From: Pseudomonas sp. NFIX28
Lineage (GTDB): Bacteria; Pseudomonadota; Gammaproteobacteria; Pseudomonadales; Pseudomonadaceae
NCBI RefSeq assembly: GCF_900107395.1
Contig: NZ_FNPW01000012.1
Span: 124,001 to 188,000, forward strand
Reading direction: 5' to 3'
Length of the DNA stretch: 64,000 bases
Numbering within the stretch: the stretch's first letter is position 1; each line of letters opens with the position of its first letter. Positions 7,731 to 16,106 of the stretch are shown here, piece by piece. Made by a program: the position numbers and the translations under genes. The notes beneath the pieces were generated by a model. That model was not told where the DNA came from. It searched no databases and worked only from the letters and a program-made list of their open reading frames with translations.

Positions 7731-7817
7731 ATGGCGGGGGCCGACGCTTGGCGAGCAGGCCCGCTCCTGCAAGGGCTAGGTAAATCCCGGCAGGAGTGAG
7801 CCACCCGCAACGCTACC

Positions 7818-8357
7818 TCAATCCTTGCCGCGCAGCATGCTCTCCAGCACCCCGTCCCGGCGCACCCAGCCGTGGAACAGCGCCGCCGCCAGATGCAGCA
7901 ACACCGTCAGGAACAGCAGGTAGGCGAGAAAACCGTGGGCCTTGCGCAAAAAGGCGAACAGCGGGGCATTGGCCGGCAGGATCGAAGGCAATTGCAGCGA
8001 GCTGCCAAGCATTACCGGGTCGCCCGCCGCCGAAATCATCGCCCAGCCCAGCAGCGGCAAAATCAGCATCAGCGCGTACAGCAGCACATGGGAAGCCTTG
8101 GCCGCCAATGCCTGCCAGGCCGGCAGGTCCGCCGGCAAGGGCGGTTTCCGGGTGGAAAAGCGCACGACCAAACGCACGATCACCAGCAGCAGAATGGCAA
8201 TGCCCAGCGGCTTGTGCAGGTTGATCAGCCATTGGTGGCGCTCGGACACCGAGGCCACCATGCCGGCACCGATAAACAGCATGGCGATGATCATCAGCGC
8301 CATCAGCCAGTGCAGCAGGCGCGCCAGCGGCGCGAAATGGTTCGGTTGGGCACTCAT
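7818..8357 (-). CDS. Cytochrome b561
   Basis: A 179-residue membrane protein with four hydrophobic segments and histidines in typical haem-binding places (LLHWLM near residue 16, LINLHKPLG near 47, a histidine in ASHVLLYALM near 90, and LRKAHGFLAY). It belongs to the cytochrome b561/CybB family, which moves electrons across the inner membrane. Its ATG overlaps the stop of the upstream peroxidase gene by 4 bp, so the two are co-transcribed. It could pass quinol electrons to the periplasmic peroxidase, which is an inference from coupling. The divergent ECF sigma pair shares a promoter dyad with this operon. Confidence 0.92.
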   Translation of the reverse strand: MSAQPNHFAPLARLLHWLMALMIIAMLFIGAGMVASVSERHQWLINLHKPLGIAILLLVIVRLVVRFSTRKPPLPADLPAWQALAAKASHVLLYALMLILPLLGWAMISAAGDPVMLGSSLQLPSILPANAPLFAFLRKAHGFLAYLLFLTVLLHLAAALFHGWVRRDGVLESMLRGKD

Positions 8358-9439
8358 GGGCGAGACTCCTGGGCAGCACTGGGCAATGGTTCGACTTCAC
8401 TGGCACGACGCCGATACGAATTGGCATAGGCCGCCGAACGGGCCGCCAACAGCGGGTCGTCGGAGGCGGCAATGCCGCTTGGCAGCACCAGCGGGTCGTA
8501 GTTGATGTCGCGGCATTCGCCGTTGTCCTGCGGTTGGCTGCGCTCGAGCACCAGGGTCCCGGCATTCAACACCTTGCGTTCGCTGGGCCAGGCCTTGCTG
8601 GCATCGTCGGTAGGGTCGCCGGGGTTGGCCAGGGTGATGTTCAAGCGCCAGCGCAGCGGCCCCGCGGCCAGGCGCTGCACCAGGTCTTTCTCGAGGAAGT
8701 CGTTACCTTGCGGCGCCACCGCGCCGGGCGCGTCCTGGGTCAGCGGCACCACGCCCCATCGCACCGCCTGGCGTTGCCCGCTGGCGCTCACCAGGTAAAA
8801 CGCGTTGATGCCGTTGTAGGTCTCGGTGGCATAGCTGGCCGATGGCTTGGCGCCCTTGATCCATTGCAGGAACGGCATGGCTTCCGGGTGAGCCGCGAAA
8901 AACGCCGGCACGCTGGCCGGGTTCGGCTTGCCGGTCGCCGGGTCCGGCAAGCTGGCCTGCTGCAACTGGTAGAACGCCTCGGGGGTGCCCACCGGGAATA
9001 CCGGCATGCTGTTCATCCCGGTGCGCCATTGCTGGCCGTTGGCCTGGGTAAAACGCAGCGCCAGGCTGCGGATCGGTACCCCGCCGTCAGGCGCATAGGG
9101 GTTGCCGGGCGGCAAGGCGAAGCGCCCGACCACCGGGGTTCGCGTGTCGTTGAACACCTGGGCGCTGGAATAGCTGCGGGCCTCGCCGCTGCTTTCGAAA
9201 TAACCGGCCACGCACACGCCCTTGGCGTGGTTGCGACGAAACCCCGGATGCACGCCGTTGTTTTTCTCCAGCACGTCCACCAGGGCCTTGGGGGTCAGGC
9301 GTTGCGGGTCGAAAGTGCCGTGCACATAGGCCAGGGCGCCGGCCAGGGCCGCGACGACCAGGCCGATCCCGACCAGGCGCAGGCTCAGGCTGAGCGCGCT
9401 CAAGGGCGGACGGCCAGGGGGGGATGGGCGATCTACCAT
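8354..9439 (-). CDS. Membrane-anchored catalase-family peroxidase (SrpA-like)
   Basis: A 361-residue member of the small catalase family. An uncleaved or cleavable N-terminal hydrophobic segment (about 18-38) places it at the periplasmic face. The distal haem histidine lies in RRNHAKGVC (H71), VFNDTRTPVVGRF supplies the conserved haem-pocket segment, and the proximal tyrosine lies in RSAAYANSYRRR (about Y338). Related SrpA-like enzymes act as peroxidases rather than true catalases. GGAG lies 7 nt upstream of the ATG. It is translationally coupled to cytochrome b561. The promoter upstream matches that of the divergent ECF sigma gene exactly in motif and spacing. Confidence 0.92.
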   Translation of the reverse strand: MVDRPSPPGRPPLSALSLSLRLVGIGLVVAALAGALAYVHGTFDPQRLTPKALVDVLEKNNGVHPGFRRNHAKGVCVAGYFESSGEARSYSSAQVFNDTRTPVVGRFALPPGNPYAPDGGVPIRSLALRFTQANGQQWRTGMNSMPVFPVGTPEAFYQLQQASLPDPATGKPNPASVPAFFAAHPEAMPFLQWIKGAKPSASYATETYNGINAFYLVSASGQRQAVRWGVVPLTQDAPGAVAPQGNDFLEKDLVQRLAAGPLRWRLNITLANPGDPTDDASKAWPSERKVLNAGTLVLERSQPQDNGECRDINYDPLVLPSGIAASDDPLLAARSAAYANSYRRRASEVEPLPSAAQESRP

Positions 9440-9482
9440 GAATAATCTCCAGGGCCTGGGGCCACAGGTGGAAAGGACACGT

Positions 9483-9509
9483 CAGACGTACCCCGGCAGG
9501 CTTTATTCC
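9483..9509 (-). promoter_or_regulatory. ECF-type promoter GGAATAA-N14-CGTCTG for the peroxidase operon
   Basis: On the minus strand GGAATAA (9509-9503) and CGTCTG (9488-9483) are separated by 14 nt. It is the mirror image of the promoter driving the sigma gene. Use by the adjacent sigma factor is inferred. Confidence 0.8.
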
Positions 9510-9538
9510 CCGGCGCCGATATTTATTTTTCGGCGCCT

Positions 9539-9565
9539 GGAATAACCTGCAGCCCCGGGCGTCTG
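9539..9565 (+). promoter_or_regulatory. ECF-type promoter GGAATAA-N14-CGTCTG for the sigma/anti-sigma operon
   Basis: GGAATAA (9539-9545) and CGTCTG (9560-9565) are 14 nt apart, identical to the divergent promoter at 9509-9483. Between them lies an inverted repeat, GGCGCCGA (9512-9519) with TCGGCGCC (9530-9537). Autoregulation is the simplest reading. Confidence 0.8.
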
Positions 9566-9621
9566 GCTGTTGCAAGTACGCTTTGCAAGCGTAGCGACTG
9601 GCCAACAACCTGCAGGAAGCC

Positions 9622-10128
9622 ATGAACGATATCGACGAACAGCTGCGTGAAATCATCCCTCGGTTGCGGCGCTTCGCCCTGTCCCTGAGCCGTCAGCCCA
9701 GCAGCGCCGACGACCTGGTGCAGGCGTGCCTGGAGCGGGCGCTGTCGAGCTGGAGCGAGAAGCGCCCCGAGGGCGACCTGCGGGCCTGGCTGTTCGCCAT
9801 TCTCTACCGGCAGTTTGTCGACGCGCACCGCCGCTCCCGGCGCTATGCGCGCATGCTGGAGTTCTTTACCGGGCGCGACGACGCCCAACCCTCGGTCGAA
9901 CGCAGCGTGGTGGCGCAATCGACCCTGGAAGCCTTCGACCGCCTGCCCGCCGAACAGCGCGCGTTGCTGCTCTGGGTCTCGGTGGAAGGCCTGAGCTACA
10001 AGGAAGTCGCGACGATTCTCGAGGTGCCCACCGGCACTGTGATGTCCCGCCTGTCCCGGGCGCGCCAGGCCTTGCGCGAGCTCAGCGACGGCGAAATCAG
10101 CAGCCCTTCTTTGCGGATACTCAAATGA
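9622..10128 (+). CDS. ECF-family RNA polymerase sigma factor
   Basis: A 168-residue protein with sigma region 2 (about residues 8-75, including SADDLVQACLERAL and GDLRAWLFAILYRQ) and region 4 (about 105-155, with LPAEQRALLLWVSVEGLSYKE and VPTGTVMSRLSRAR). AGGAAG precedes the ATG. Its stop overlaps the next ATG (ATGA), so it is coupled to a membrane anti-sigma factor. Identical promoter motifs on both sides of the spacer suggest it drives its own operon and the peroxidase/cytochrome b561 operon. Similar ECF-catalase-cytochrome b561 loci exist in other proteobacteria; I did not assign an ECF group number. Confidence 0.94.
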   Translation: MNDIDEQLREIIPRLRRFALSLSRQPSSADDLVQACLERALSSWSEKRPEGDLRAWLFAILYRQFVDAHRRSRRYARMLEFFTGRDDAQPSVERSVVAQSTLEAFDRLPAEQRALLLWVSVEGLSYKEVATILEVPTGTVMSRLSRARQALRELSDGEISSPSLRILK

Positions 10129-10877
10129 TCAGCCTGCCCCCCAGCGAACGCGACCTGCATGCCTACGTCGACCATCAGCTCAACGAGAGCGACCGGCGCC
10201 TGCTGGAAACCTACCTGAGCAGCCACCCGCAGCTCGCGGCCCAGGTCCAGGCCTGGCAACACGACGCCCAGCAACTGCGCGCGGCCCTTGGCGGCGCCCT
10301 GCAACAGGCGGCCAACCCAGACCTGGACCCGGCGCTGATTCGCCAGCGCCTCAAGCGCCAGTCGCGCCGCCACCTGGCCAGCGCCGCGCTGCTGCTGATC
10401 GCGCTCGGCATCGGCGGCCTGAGTGGCTGGCAGGCCCGGGAAATGACCCTGGCCCACGCCCCGCTGCCGATGACCGACGCGATGCAGGCTTATCGCCTGT
10501 TCGCCCAACAGGGCATCTTGCCGGCCGACCTCAAGGTCCAGGGCAACGCGGCCATGCAGGCCTGGCTCGACCGTTATTTCAGCCAGGCGGAGCGCCTGCC
10601 GGATCTGCGCGAGGCCGGCTTCCAGGCGGTCAGCGGGCGCCTGCTGAGCACCGAGCAAGGGCCGGCGGCGATGGTGCTCTACGAGGATCAGGGCGGGCAC
10701 CGGATCAGTTTCTATATCCGCCCGCCAGGCCCCAGGAACTACCTGCTGCCCCGCGGCAGCCGCAGCGATGGCGAATTGCAGGCCGAGTACTGGTCCGACA
10801 GCGGCTACAACTACGCCATGGTCAGCCCGAGCGGCTCCGCGGTGGCGCAGCGGTTGCAGAGCACCCAGAAGTTCTGA
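10125..10877 (+). CDS. Transmembrane anti-sigma factor
   Basis: A 250-residue protein with an N-terminal cytoplasmic part beginning PPSERDLHAYVDHQLNES, typical of zinc-finger-like anti-sigma domains (without a clear HxxxCxxC set), one membrane segment at about 83-102, and a periplasmic domain. It would hold the ECF sigma factor inactive until an envelope or oxidative signal is sensed. It overlaps the sigma gene by 4 bp. Its last codons (about 10843-10877) are the start of a 141-bp segment repeated at 11025-11165, so a second copy of its 3' end lies downstream. Confidence 0.92.
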   Translation: MISLPPSERDLHAYVDHQLNESDRRLLETYLSSHPQLAAQVQAWQHDAQQLRAALGGALQQAANPDLDPALIRQRLKRQSRRHLASAALLLIALGIGGLSGWQAREMTLAHAPLPMTDAMQAYRLFAQQGILPADLKVQGNAAMQAWLDRYFSQAERLPDLREAGFQAVSGRLLSTEQGPAAMVLYEDQGGHRISFYIRPPGPRNYLLPRGSRSDGELQAEYWSDSGYNYAMVSPSGSAVAQRLQSTQKF

Positions 10878-11165
10878 GGCCAGCGGCGCGGCGCCCGCTT
10901 CGATCCGGTGGCCACCTTGAGGTCGCCGAAGGTCCTGCGGACCTTATCGCAGCCTGCGGCAGCGGCTACATCGATCCGGGGGCGCCGATAACAGTGCCAA
11001 CGATCCACATTCGTCTGGAGCCGCTGGTGCAGCGGTTGCAGAGCACCCAGAAGTTCTGAGGCCAGCGGCGCGGCGCCAGCTTCGATCCGGTGGCCGCCTT
11101 GAGGCCGCCGAAGGTCCTGCGGACCTTATCGCAGCCTGCGGCAGCGGCTACGTCGATCCGGGGGC
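10843..11165. repeat. Tandem duplication, 141-bp units with 182-bp period
   Basis: The segment 10843-10983 recurs at 11025-11165 with only a few differences. The unit contains the last codons and stop of the anti-sigma gene, then a REP-like palindrome half (CGCAGCCTGCGGCAGCGGCTAC in most of its length). The second copy carries a stranded gene end with no gene in front. With the REP region after it, this accounts for the 415-bp gene-free interval before the pilus operon. Confidence 0.85.
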
Positions 11166-11217
11166 CAACGATACAGGCCCGATCCCGCCTTCCCTGTAGC
11201 CGCTGGCGCAGCCTGCG
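11130..11217. repeat. REP doublet (REPIN-like) downstream of the duplication
   Basis: CGCAGCCTGCGGCAGCGG at 11130 onward and its near inverse GTAGCCGCTGGCGCAGCC at 11196 onward form an imperfect inverted pair of the same family as the elements at 25575-25678 and 30452-30513. Confidence 0.75.
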
Positions 11218-11292
11218 ATCGGGCGCGCAGCGGCCGCGGGATTTCCGGGCCGCCACCGGGCCGGCGATTGGCGCGGCCAGCCATTCTTGCGC

Positions 11293-12282
11293 CTAGAACC
11301 CCACATCCAGCACCACGTTGTCGATATAGGTCCCCGCCGGCGGCGTGGCCTGGTCGGTGTAGATCCTGGCGTTGTAGTTGAACACCTGGCTGCCGGTGCC
11401 CAGGCCGTTGCCCGGGTTCACCTCGGCATCGGAGCTGGCCCGCCGCGCTGCGCCGACGCTGCCCCAGCGGGTGCTGCCGGCGCTTTTGAAAATGTCGTAG
11501 GCCAGGTAGTTACCGCCCGAGACCATCCGCCGTCGCCCGCCGACGCTGACGGCCTGCTGGCCATCGCTGAGACCCACGGTGTAGGCGCTGCCCTTGGTGC
11601 ACGCAAGGTTGATGGTCTGCCCGCTGACGGTGGCAAACGCACTGACCACTGGCGCACTGCCAAAGCTGATGTCGGGCGCGGTAATCACACAATCGTTGGC
11701 CACCGTCAGGTTGACCGTCAGGCTGGCGACGCCGCTGCCGATATCGCGCCCCAGGCAGGCGCCCAGGGCACCGATCCCCGCGCAGTAGTTCCAGCTCCAG
11801 GCGATGCTCAAAGTATCGCTGTAAATGCCGGCGGCGACGTTGCTGCCGGTGATGCTGCCCAGGTAGAGGGGCACGGCCTTGGCCACGGTCGGGCTGCCCA
11901 CCAGCCCCAGGGCATCGGCGATGGAGTTACGCGCAAAGTCGAACTGCACGCCGCGGGTGATGGGGTAGCTGGTGCTGTTGTTGGCGTAGATCGTATAGCC
12001 GATGACATCGCCGGTAGGCCCCAGCAGGCCGCTCTGCGAGGAGGTGATGGTGGCGTAGAAGTGATCGTTGCTGGTCAGCAGCGTCAGCAACGAGCCGGTA
12101 CAGGCCAGGCCGGCGTTGGTGCTGGACGCCGACTGCGAGGTGGTGCGCAAAAGGATCGAACTGAGGGTGCCGAACCCCGCCGGCGAGGTACTGACCACCG
12201 AACACAGGGCCTGCGCCAGCCCCGGCAACAACAGCGCCATCAGCAACAGCCAGCGGCCCCCTTCACCACGCAACCTGTCCAT
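11293..12282 (-). CDS. Csu-type pilus tip protein with two SCPU domains (CsuE-like)
   Basis: A 329-residue secreted protein with a signal peptide (hydrophobic stretch WLLLMALLLPGLAQA) followed by two spore-coat-U/SCPU immunoglobulin-like domains, about twice the length of the other pilins here. The second domain ends with the usual YTDQATPPAGTYID pattern. In Acinetobacter the two-domain CsuE is the tip adhesin, so the same role is likely. It is the last gene of the operon, after the usher. I chose the ATG at 12282 because GGGAG lies 9 nt upstream; an ATG at 12318 that overlaps the usher stop by 4 bp is the alternative. Confidence 0.88.
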   Translation of the reverse strand: MDRLRGEGGRWLLLMALLLPGLAQALCSVVSTSPAGFGTLSSILLRTTSQSASSTNAGLACTGSLLTLLTSNDHFYATITSSQSGLLGPTGDVIGYTIYANNSTSYPITRGVQFDFARNSIADALGLVGSPTVAKAVPLYLGSITGSNVAAGIYSDTLSIAWSWNYCAGIGALGACLGRDIGSGVASLTVNLTVANDCVITAPDISFGSAPVVSAFATVSGQTINLACTKGSAYTVGLSDGQQAVSVGGRRRMVSGGNYLAYDIFKSAGSTRWGSVGAARRASSDAEVNPGNGLGTGSQVFNYNARIYTDQATPPAGTYIDNVVLDVGF

Positions 12283-12314
12283 GTTCATCGGCTCCCGATT
12301 CCGTTCAACATTCC

Positions 12315-14699
12315 TCATTGGCACAGCAGCGGCCCGATCAGCGGCACCTGCTCCTGCTCCGGCTTCAACGCAAAACTCGCCTGGCAACTGCCACCGTCGG
12401 CCAGGCTGACCCGCAGGCTGTTGTTGGCTGCCAGGTTTTCCAGGTACACCAGGCCGTCCCAACCCACCACGGCCTGGGCGCCGCTCTGCTCATGGGTCAC
12501 CAGGCTGCCCAGCGGCAGGTACTGTTGCCGGGCGTCCACCAGGACCACGCTGGCGGCGACGATGCGGGTCAAGGGGAACTGCACCAGATAACCACTGCCG
12601 CGGCGCACCGCGACCCGTTGCTCGACCTGCGGACTCTGCACGTTGGCCGGCAGGTTCAACGGGTCGATCTCGTATTTGCCGCGGTAATAGGCGCTGCTCC
12701 AGGGCACCAGCAAGTGGCCATTTTTATCGGTGTGCCCCACCAGCTGGTTTTCGTAGCGCACCGGAATGTCCCGATAGCCGTCGGTGCTGACCACCACGAA
12801 GGCATCGTCGATGCGGTTGGCGGCGAACGCCTGGCCGTCCATCCACACCAGCGAGCCGCTGGCGTCGGCCCAGCGCGTCTCGGCCTCGCTGGAGCCGTAG
12901 ACCCCGGCCTGCAATTGCACCGACTGCAAGCGCCAGGTCAGGTCGGCCTGGCGATAGGTCGGCGCATCGCCCTGGGCATAGCCGAGATTGAAGCCGACGC
13001 CGCCCTCGCTGGGCACCGCCCGGCTGTAATTGACCCGCTGCCGGCTCTGGCCGTCCTGGCTGCGCTCGCTGCTCAGGCTCAGGCTGCCGTGGAGGTCGAA
13101 CGGAATCACCAGTTGGGCCTGGACCGCCCAATTGCTGTCGCCGATCTCGCGGTTGGCCGACAGGTAGAAACTGCTGCTGCGCCACAGCGGCTTGCTCCAG
13201 GTCAGGTTGAGCAGGCGGGTGCGCGAATCGTCGGCGGCGCGCACATCGAAATAACCGGCGCCGAGGCTGCCGTAGCGTTCGAGGTTGAGGCTCAGGGTCA
13301 ATTGCTCGCTGCGCTGGCTGAGGCTGGCGTAGGGGCTGTCCACCACGGTCAGGTCGGCGTAGCCGTCATGGCGCTGCATGCGCTGGTAGGACAGGCTGTA
13401 GCGCTGGCTGCTGTACTGATAGCCGAGGCTGACCTGCTGCCCGCCCTGGCCGTCGAAGCGGCTCTGGCTGATGGCGCTGTTGAGCACGCCAAAGTTGCCC
13501 AGCCGCAGGTTGCCGCCCAGACCGCCAAGGGTCAGGGACTGCGCGGCCTCGGCATGGCCTTCCAGGGTCAGGTTGTCGCTCAGGCCGTAGCGCAGGCTGC
13601 CGGAGGTGACGCCAGGGCCGTAACTGAAATCCTTCAGCGTGTAGTCGCGGCGCAAGGTCCCGGCCGCCACCGAGAAGTCGCTCAGGCCCTTTTGCAGCAG
13701 GCTGCTGGTGACATAGAACGGCACGGTGGTGGACACCTGTCGGCCCAGGGCATCGGTGGTCACCACCACCGCTTCGCCGGCCCCGTTGATGAACGGAATA
13801 TTGGTCAGGGTGTAGGGCCCCGGCTGCAGGTCGGCGCTGCTGGACTTGTAGCCGTTGATAAACAGGTCCACCGAGGACGGCACCGCCGCCTCCCCGGCGA
13901 ACTGCGGCAAGGGATAGGTCACCAGGTCCGGGCGCACGGCAAAATCGCGGGACAGTTGCACGCCGCCCAGGCGCACCGAGTTGCTCCAGGGCAAGGCGCC
14001 GCTGACCAGGTCGCCGGCCTCGAAGGTCAGCAGGCGCTCGTCGTCGGAGTAACGCCAGGTCGTGTCGTAGCGCCGGTAGCCGTTGTTCAGCGTGCCCTCG
14101 CCCAGGCCGGAAAAGGTCCGCCGGTACTGGCCGGTGTTGGACAGCGTGCCCCAGCTGTCGAACAGCCGTACCTCGTTCCAGGCCGCCAGATAGGTGCCGG
14201 CATCGTCGGTGTCGTTGAGGTACAGATCGTAATTGAGCAAGGCGCCGAAACTGCTCAGCGCCGGGGTCCGGGGATAGGCCTGGCGGCTGCCGATCCATTG
14301 CTCCGGCAACCAGTCCGGCGGCACCTGGAGCAACAGGCGCTGGCCCTGGCTGTCGTAGTCGCTGCGCAAGCCTTGCAGGCTGTCGAGGGCGACTTGGGCG
14401 TCGAGCCCGTCAGGCAGTTTCATCCCGGTCTCCCGCAGGGCCTGGACCGGCACGAACAAGCGCCCCGAACGCTGTTCGACGGCGATCACCCGCCCGGTAT
14501 TCATCTGATTGACCACCAGTTCCAGGAACAGCTGGGCATCGCTGATCGCGTCCATGCCGCTGGGTGGCGGCGGCAGTTCGCCGCCCAGGCCACTGGAGGC
14601 GAACATCCAGCAGCACAGCCCGCTCGCCGCCCACCCCGGGCGCCAGAAACGACGAGCCGCGCCGAGGTTCATTGAAGCGTTACGCCCATCGATGGACAC
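12315..14699 (-). CDS. Csu-type outer-membrane usher
   Basis: A 794-residue protein with a signal peptide and the archaic usher layout: N-terminal periplasmic domain (around DAISDAQLFLELVVNQMNTG), a long beta-barrel rich in alternating aromatic residues, a plug region near SVDLFINGYKSSSADLQPGP, and C-terminal domains ending near the last residues. It forms the outer-membrane pore through which SCPU pilins are exported and polymerised (CsuD role). The start is a GTG at 14699 with GGAAG four nt upstream; an ATG at 14672 is the alternative. It follows the chaperone gene by about 97 nt. Confidence 0.9.
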   Translation of the reverse strand: MSIDGRNASMNLGAARRFWRPGWAASGLCCWMFASSGLGGELPPPPSGMDAISDAQLFLELVVNQMNTGRVIAVEQRSGRLFVPVQALRETGMKLPDGLDAQVALDSLQGLRSDYDSQGQRLLLQVPPDWLPEQWIGSRQAYPRTPALSSFGALLNYDLYLNDTDDAGTYLAAWNEVRLFDSWGTLSNTGQYRRTFSGLGEGTLNNGYRRYDTTWRYSDDERLLTFEAGDLVSGALPWSNSVRLGGVQLSRDFAVRPDLVTYPLPQFAGEAAVPSSVDLFINGYKSSSADLQPGPYTLTNIPFINGAGEAVVVTTDALGRQVSTTVPFYVTSSLLQKGLSDFSVAAGTLRRDYTLKDFSYGPGVTSGSLRYGLSDNLTLEGHAEAAQSLTLGGLGGNLRLGNFGVLNSAISQSRFDGQGGQQVSLGYQYSSQRYSLSYQRMQRHDGYADLTVVDSPYASLSQRSEQLTLSLNLERYGSLGAGYFDVRAADDSRTRLLNLTWSKPLWRSSSFYLSANREIGDSNWAVQAQLVIPFDLHGSLSLSSERSQDGQSRQRVNYSRAVPSEGGVGFNLGYAQGDAPTYRQADLTWRLQSVQLQAGVYGSSEAETRWADASGSLVWMDGQAFAANRIDDAFVVVSTDGYRDIPVRYENQLVGHTDKNGHLLVPWSSAYYRGKYEIDPLNLPANVQSPQVEQRVAVRRGSGYLVQFPLTRIVAASVVLVDARQQYLPLGSLVTHEQSGAQAVVGWDGLVYLENLAANNSLRVSLADGGSCQASFALKPEQEQVPLIGPLLCQ

Positions 14700-14796
14700 C
14701 TTTCTTCCATGGCCCGCAAGGGCTTGCGCCAGCGCTCAGCCTGAATCGCCGATCGACGGGCAGCCCCGCAACCCTGTCTGCTTGCGGCAGACGGCT

Positions 14797-15576
14797 TCAG
14801 CGAGCCGGCGCGACGTCCTGCAGTTGCGGCGCACCATTGACCCGTACCTGCAACGCCGCGTCCGTGGCGGGCGAGCTGGGCAACGGCCAGCGCATGATCG
14901 CCCCCGGCAGCACGTAGCCCAGCAGCCCTTCCACCAGCGGCCGGGTCTGCCCGGCCTGCTTGAACGCCACGTCGGTCAGGCGCGCATGCACCGCGCCCTG
15001 GTTGCGCACCTCCACGTAATGGCGACCGTCCACCGCGACCTTGCGCCAGCTCAGCTCGGGCACCCCGGCGCTTTTCGGGTCACGCTGGCGGGTGGTGTCC
15101 GGTTTGCTCCACAGGCCCGCCCCGTAGGCGAACAGCGGCACCGAATAGCGCATCTGGAAACGGATGGCCGCCGCCGTCTTGCCCGCGCCTTCGGCGACCG
15201 CCGGCTGGGGCGAAGGAATTTCGTCGATGATGATCCGATAGGCCAGCTCCTGGCCTGGTGGTATCTCGCGGGTCCGGGTCAGGCGCACCAGCTGCTTCTG
15301 CCCCGGCGCGATCTTCGCCACCGGCGGGCTGCCGATCACCTCCCGCTGGTTCTGGTATTGGTCCTCGAAGCCGCTCTGGCTCCAGGCAAAGACCCGGATC
15401 TGCAGGCTCGCGGTTTCCGTGCCGCGGTTTTCCAGCCACAAGGCGCTGGCCTGCTGGTCGGCCTCCAGCACCGGGTCGATCGGCCAGATCAACACCGAAC
15501 TGGCGGCACTGGCCTGGGCCGCCCCCAGCAATGCCGTGGCCAGCACGGCACAACGAACGGCCTGCAACGAATACAT
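14797..15576 (-). CDS. Periplasmic pilus chaperone (CsuC-like)
   Basis: A 259-residue protein with a signal peptide (LATALLGAAQASA) and the two-domain PapD-like fold. The early strand SSVLIWPIDPVLEADQQAS, followed by LWLENRG, is typical of archaic chaperones, as is QKQLVRLTR. It would hold pilin subunits in the periplasm by donor-strand complementation and deliver them to the usher. I chose the ATG at 15576 because AGGAGT lies about 7 nt upstream and the signal peptide follows directly. It sits between the last single-domain pilin and the usher. Confidence 0.92.
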   Translation of the reverse strand: MYSLQAVRCAVLATALLGAAQASAASSVLIWPIDPVLEADQQASALWLENRGTETASLQIRVFAWSQSGFEDQYQNQREVIGSPPVAKIAPGQKQLVRLTRTREIPPGQELAYRIIIDEIPSPQPAVAEGAGKTAAAIRFQMRYSVPLFAYGAGLWSKPDTTRQRDPKSAGVPELSWRKVAVDGRHYVEVRNQGAVHARLTDVAFKQAGQTRPLVEGLLGYVLPGAIMRWPLPSSPATDAALQVRVNGAPQLQDVAPAR

Positions 15577-15601
15577 ACGGCTACTCCTCATGGTCTTGCT
15601 C

Positions 15602-16102
15602 TCACCACGACAGCTGCACCTGCAGCACGTCGCTGTACGTCCCCCCAGGCTGGTTGCCCGGCAATTGCACCTGCCCATAGATCGGCAGGCTGATGTTGCT
15701 CGCGTCGCCGTAGGCCACCGCCACGCTCTGGCCGATGCCCAGGCTCTGGCTGAACGCCGCGTCGGTAAACAGTTGATAAGCCACCCGCGCACTGCCGCCG
15801 TCGAGCTGCATGTGCCGTCCGCTGCTGTTGTACTGGCCGCCGTCGACGCTCATGTTCAGGGTCACCCCCGGCGTGCATTGCAGTTGCACGCTGTTCGCCA
15901 GGGCGACCTGCAGCGTGCTGGTGGACAACGCCGACTGACTGCCGAAGTTCAGGTTGCCGTAATTGCTCACGCCACCCACCACCAGGCACCCGGCGACCAC
16001 CGTGGCGCTGACCTGGAAGCTCTGGCTGGTCGCCGCCGCCAGGGGTAGCGGCAGGCTGCTGGCACCGAGCAGTATCAGCGCTGCGCACGCGTGACGGGCC
16101 AT
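15602..16102 (-). CDS. SCPU-domain pilin subunit (fourth of four)
   Basis: A 166-residue secreted protein: signal peptide to about residue 24, then one SCPU domain with the paired cysteines VVAGCLV and LQCTPGV and the closing GGTYSDVLQVQLSW. It would be assembled through the chaperone and usher encoded next. The start codon at 16102 is separated by only 4 nt from the stop of the preceding pilin, so the genes are one operon. Confidence 0.9.
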   Translation of the reverse strand: MARHACAALILLGASSLPLPLAAATSQSFQVSATVVAGCLVVGGVSNYGNLNFGSQSALSTSTLQVALANSVQLQCTPGVTLNMSVDGGQYNSSGRHMQLDGGSARVAYQLFTDAAFSQSLGIGQSVAVAYGDASNISLPIYGQVQLPGNQPGGTYSDVLQVQLSW

Positions 16103-16106
16103 GGCG

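Noticed and set aside
7744..7800. Possible REP hairpin between the MFS gene and cytochrome b561
   Set aside because: Only short imperfect stems (GCAGG...CCTGC) are visible and they do not match the other REP families well.
12318..14675. Long open frame on the plus strand opposite the usher gene
   Set aside because: Its Ala/Gly/His/Gln-rich translation is typical of antisense frames in GC-rich DNA; the usher on the other strand has clear family motifs.
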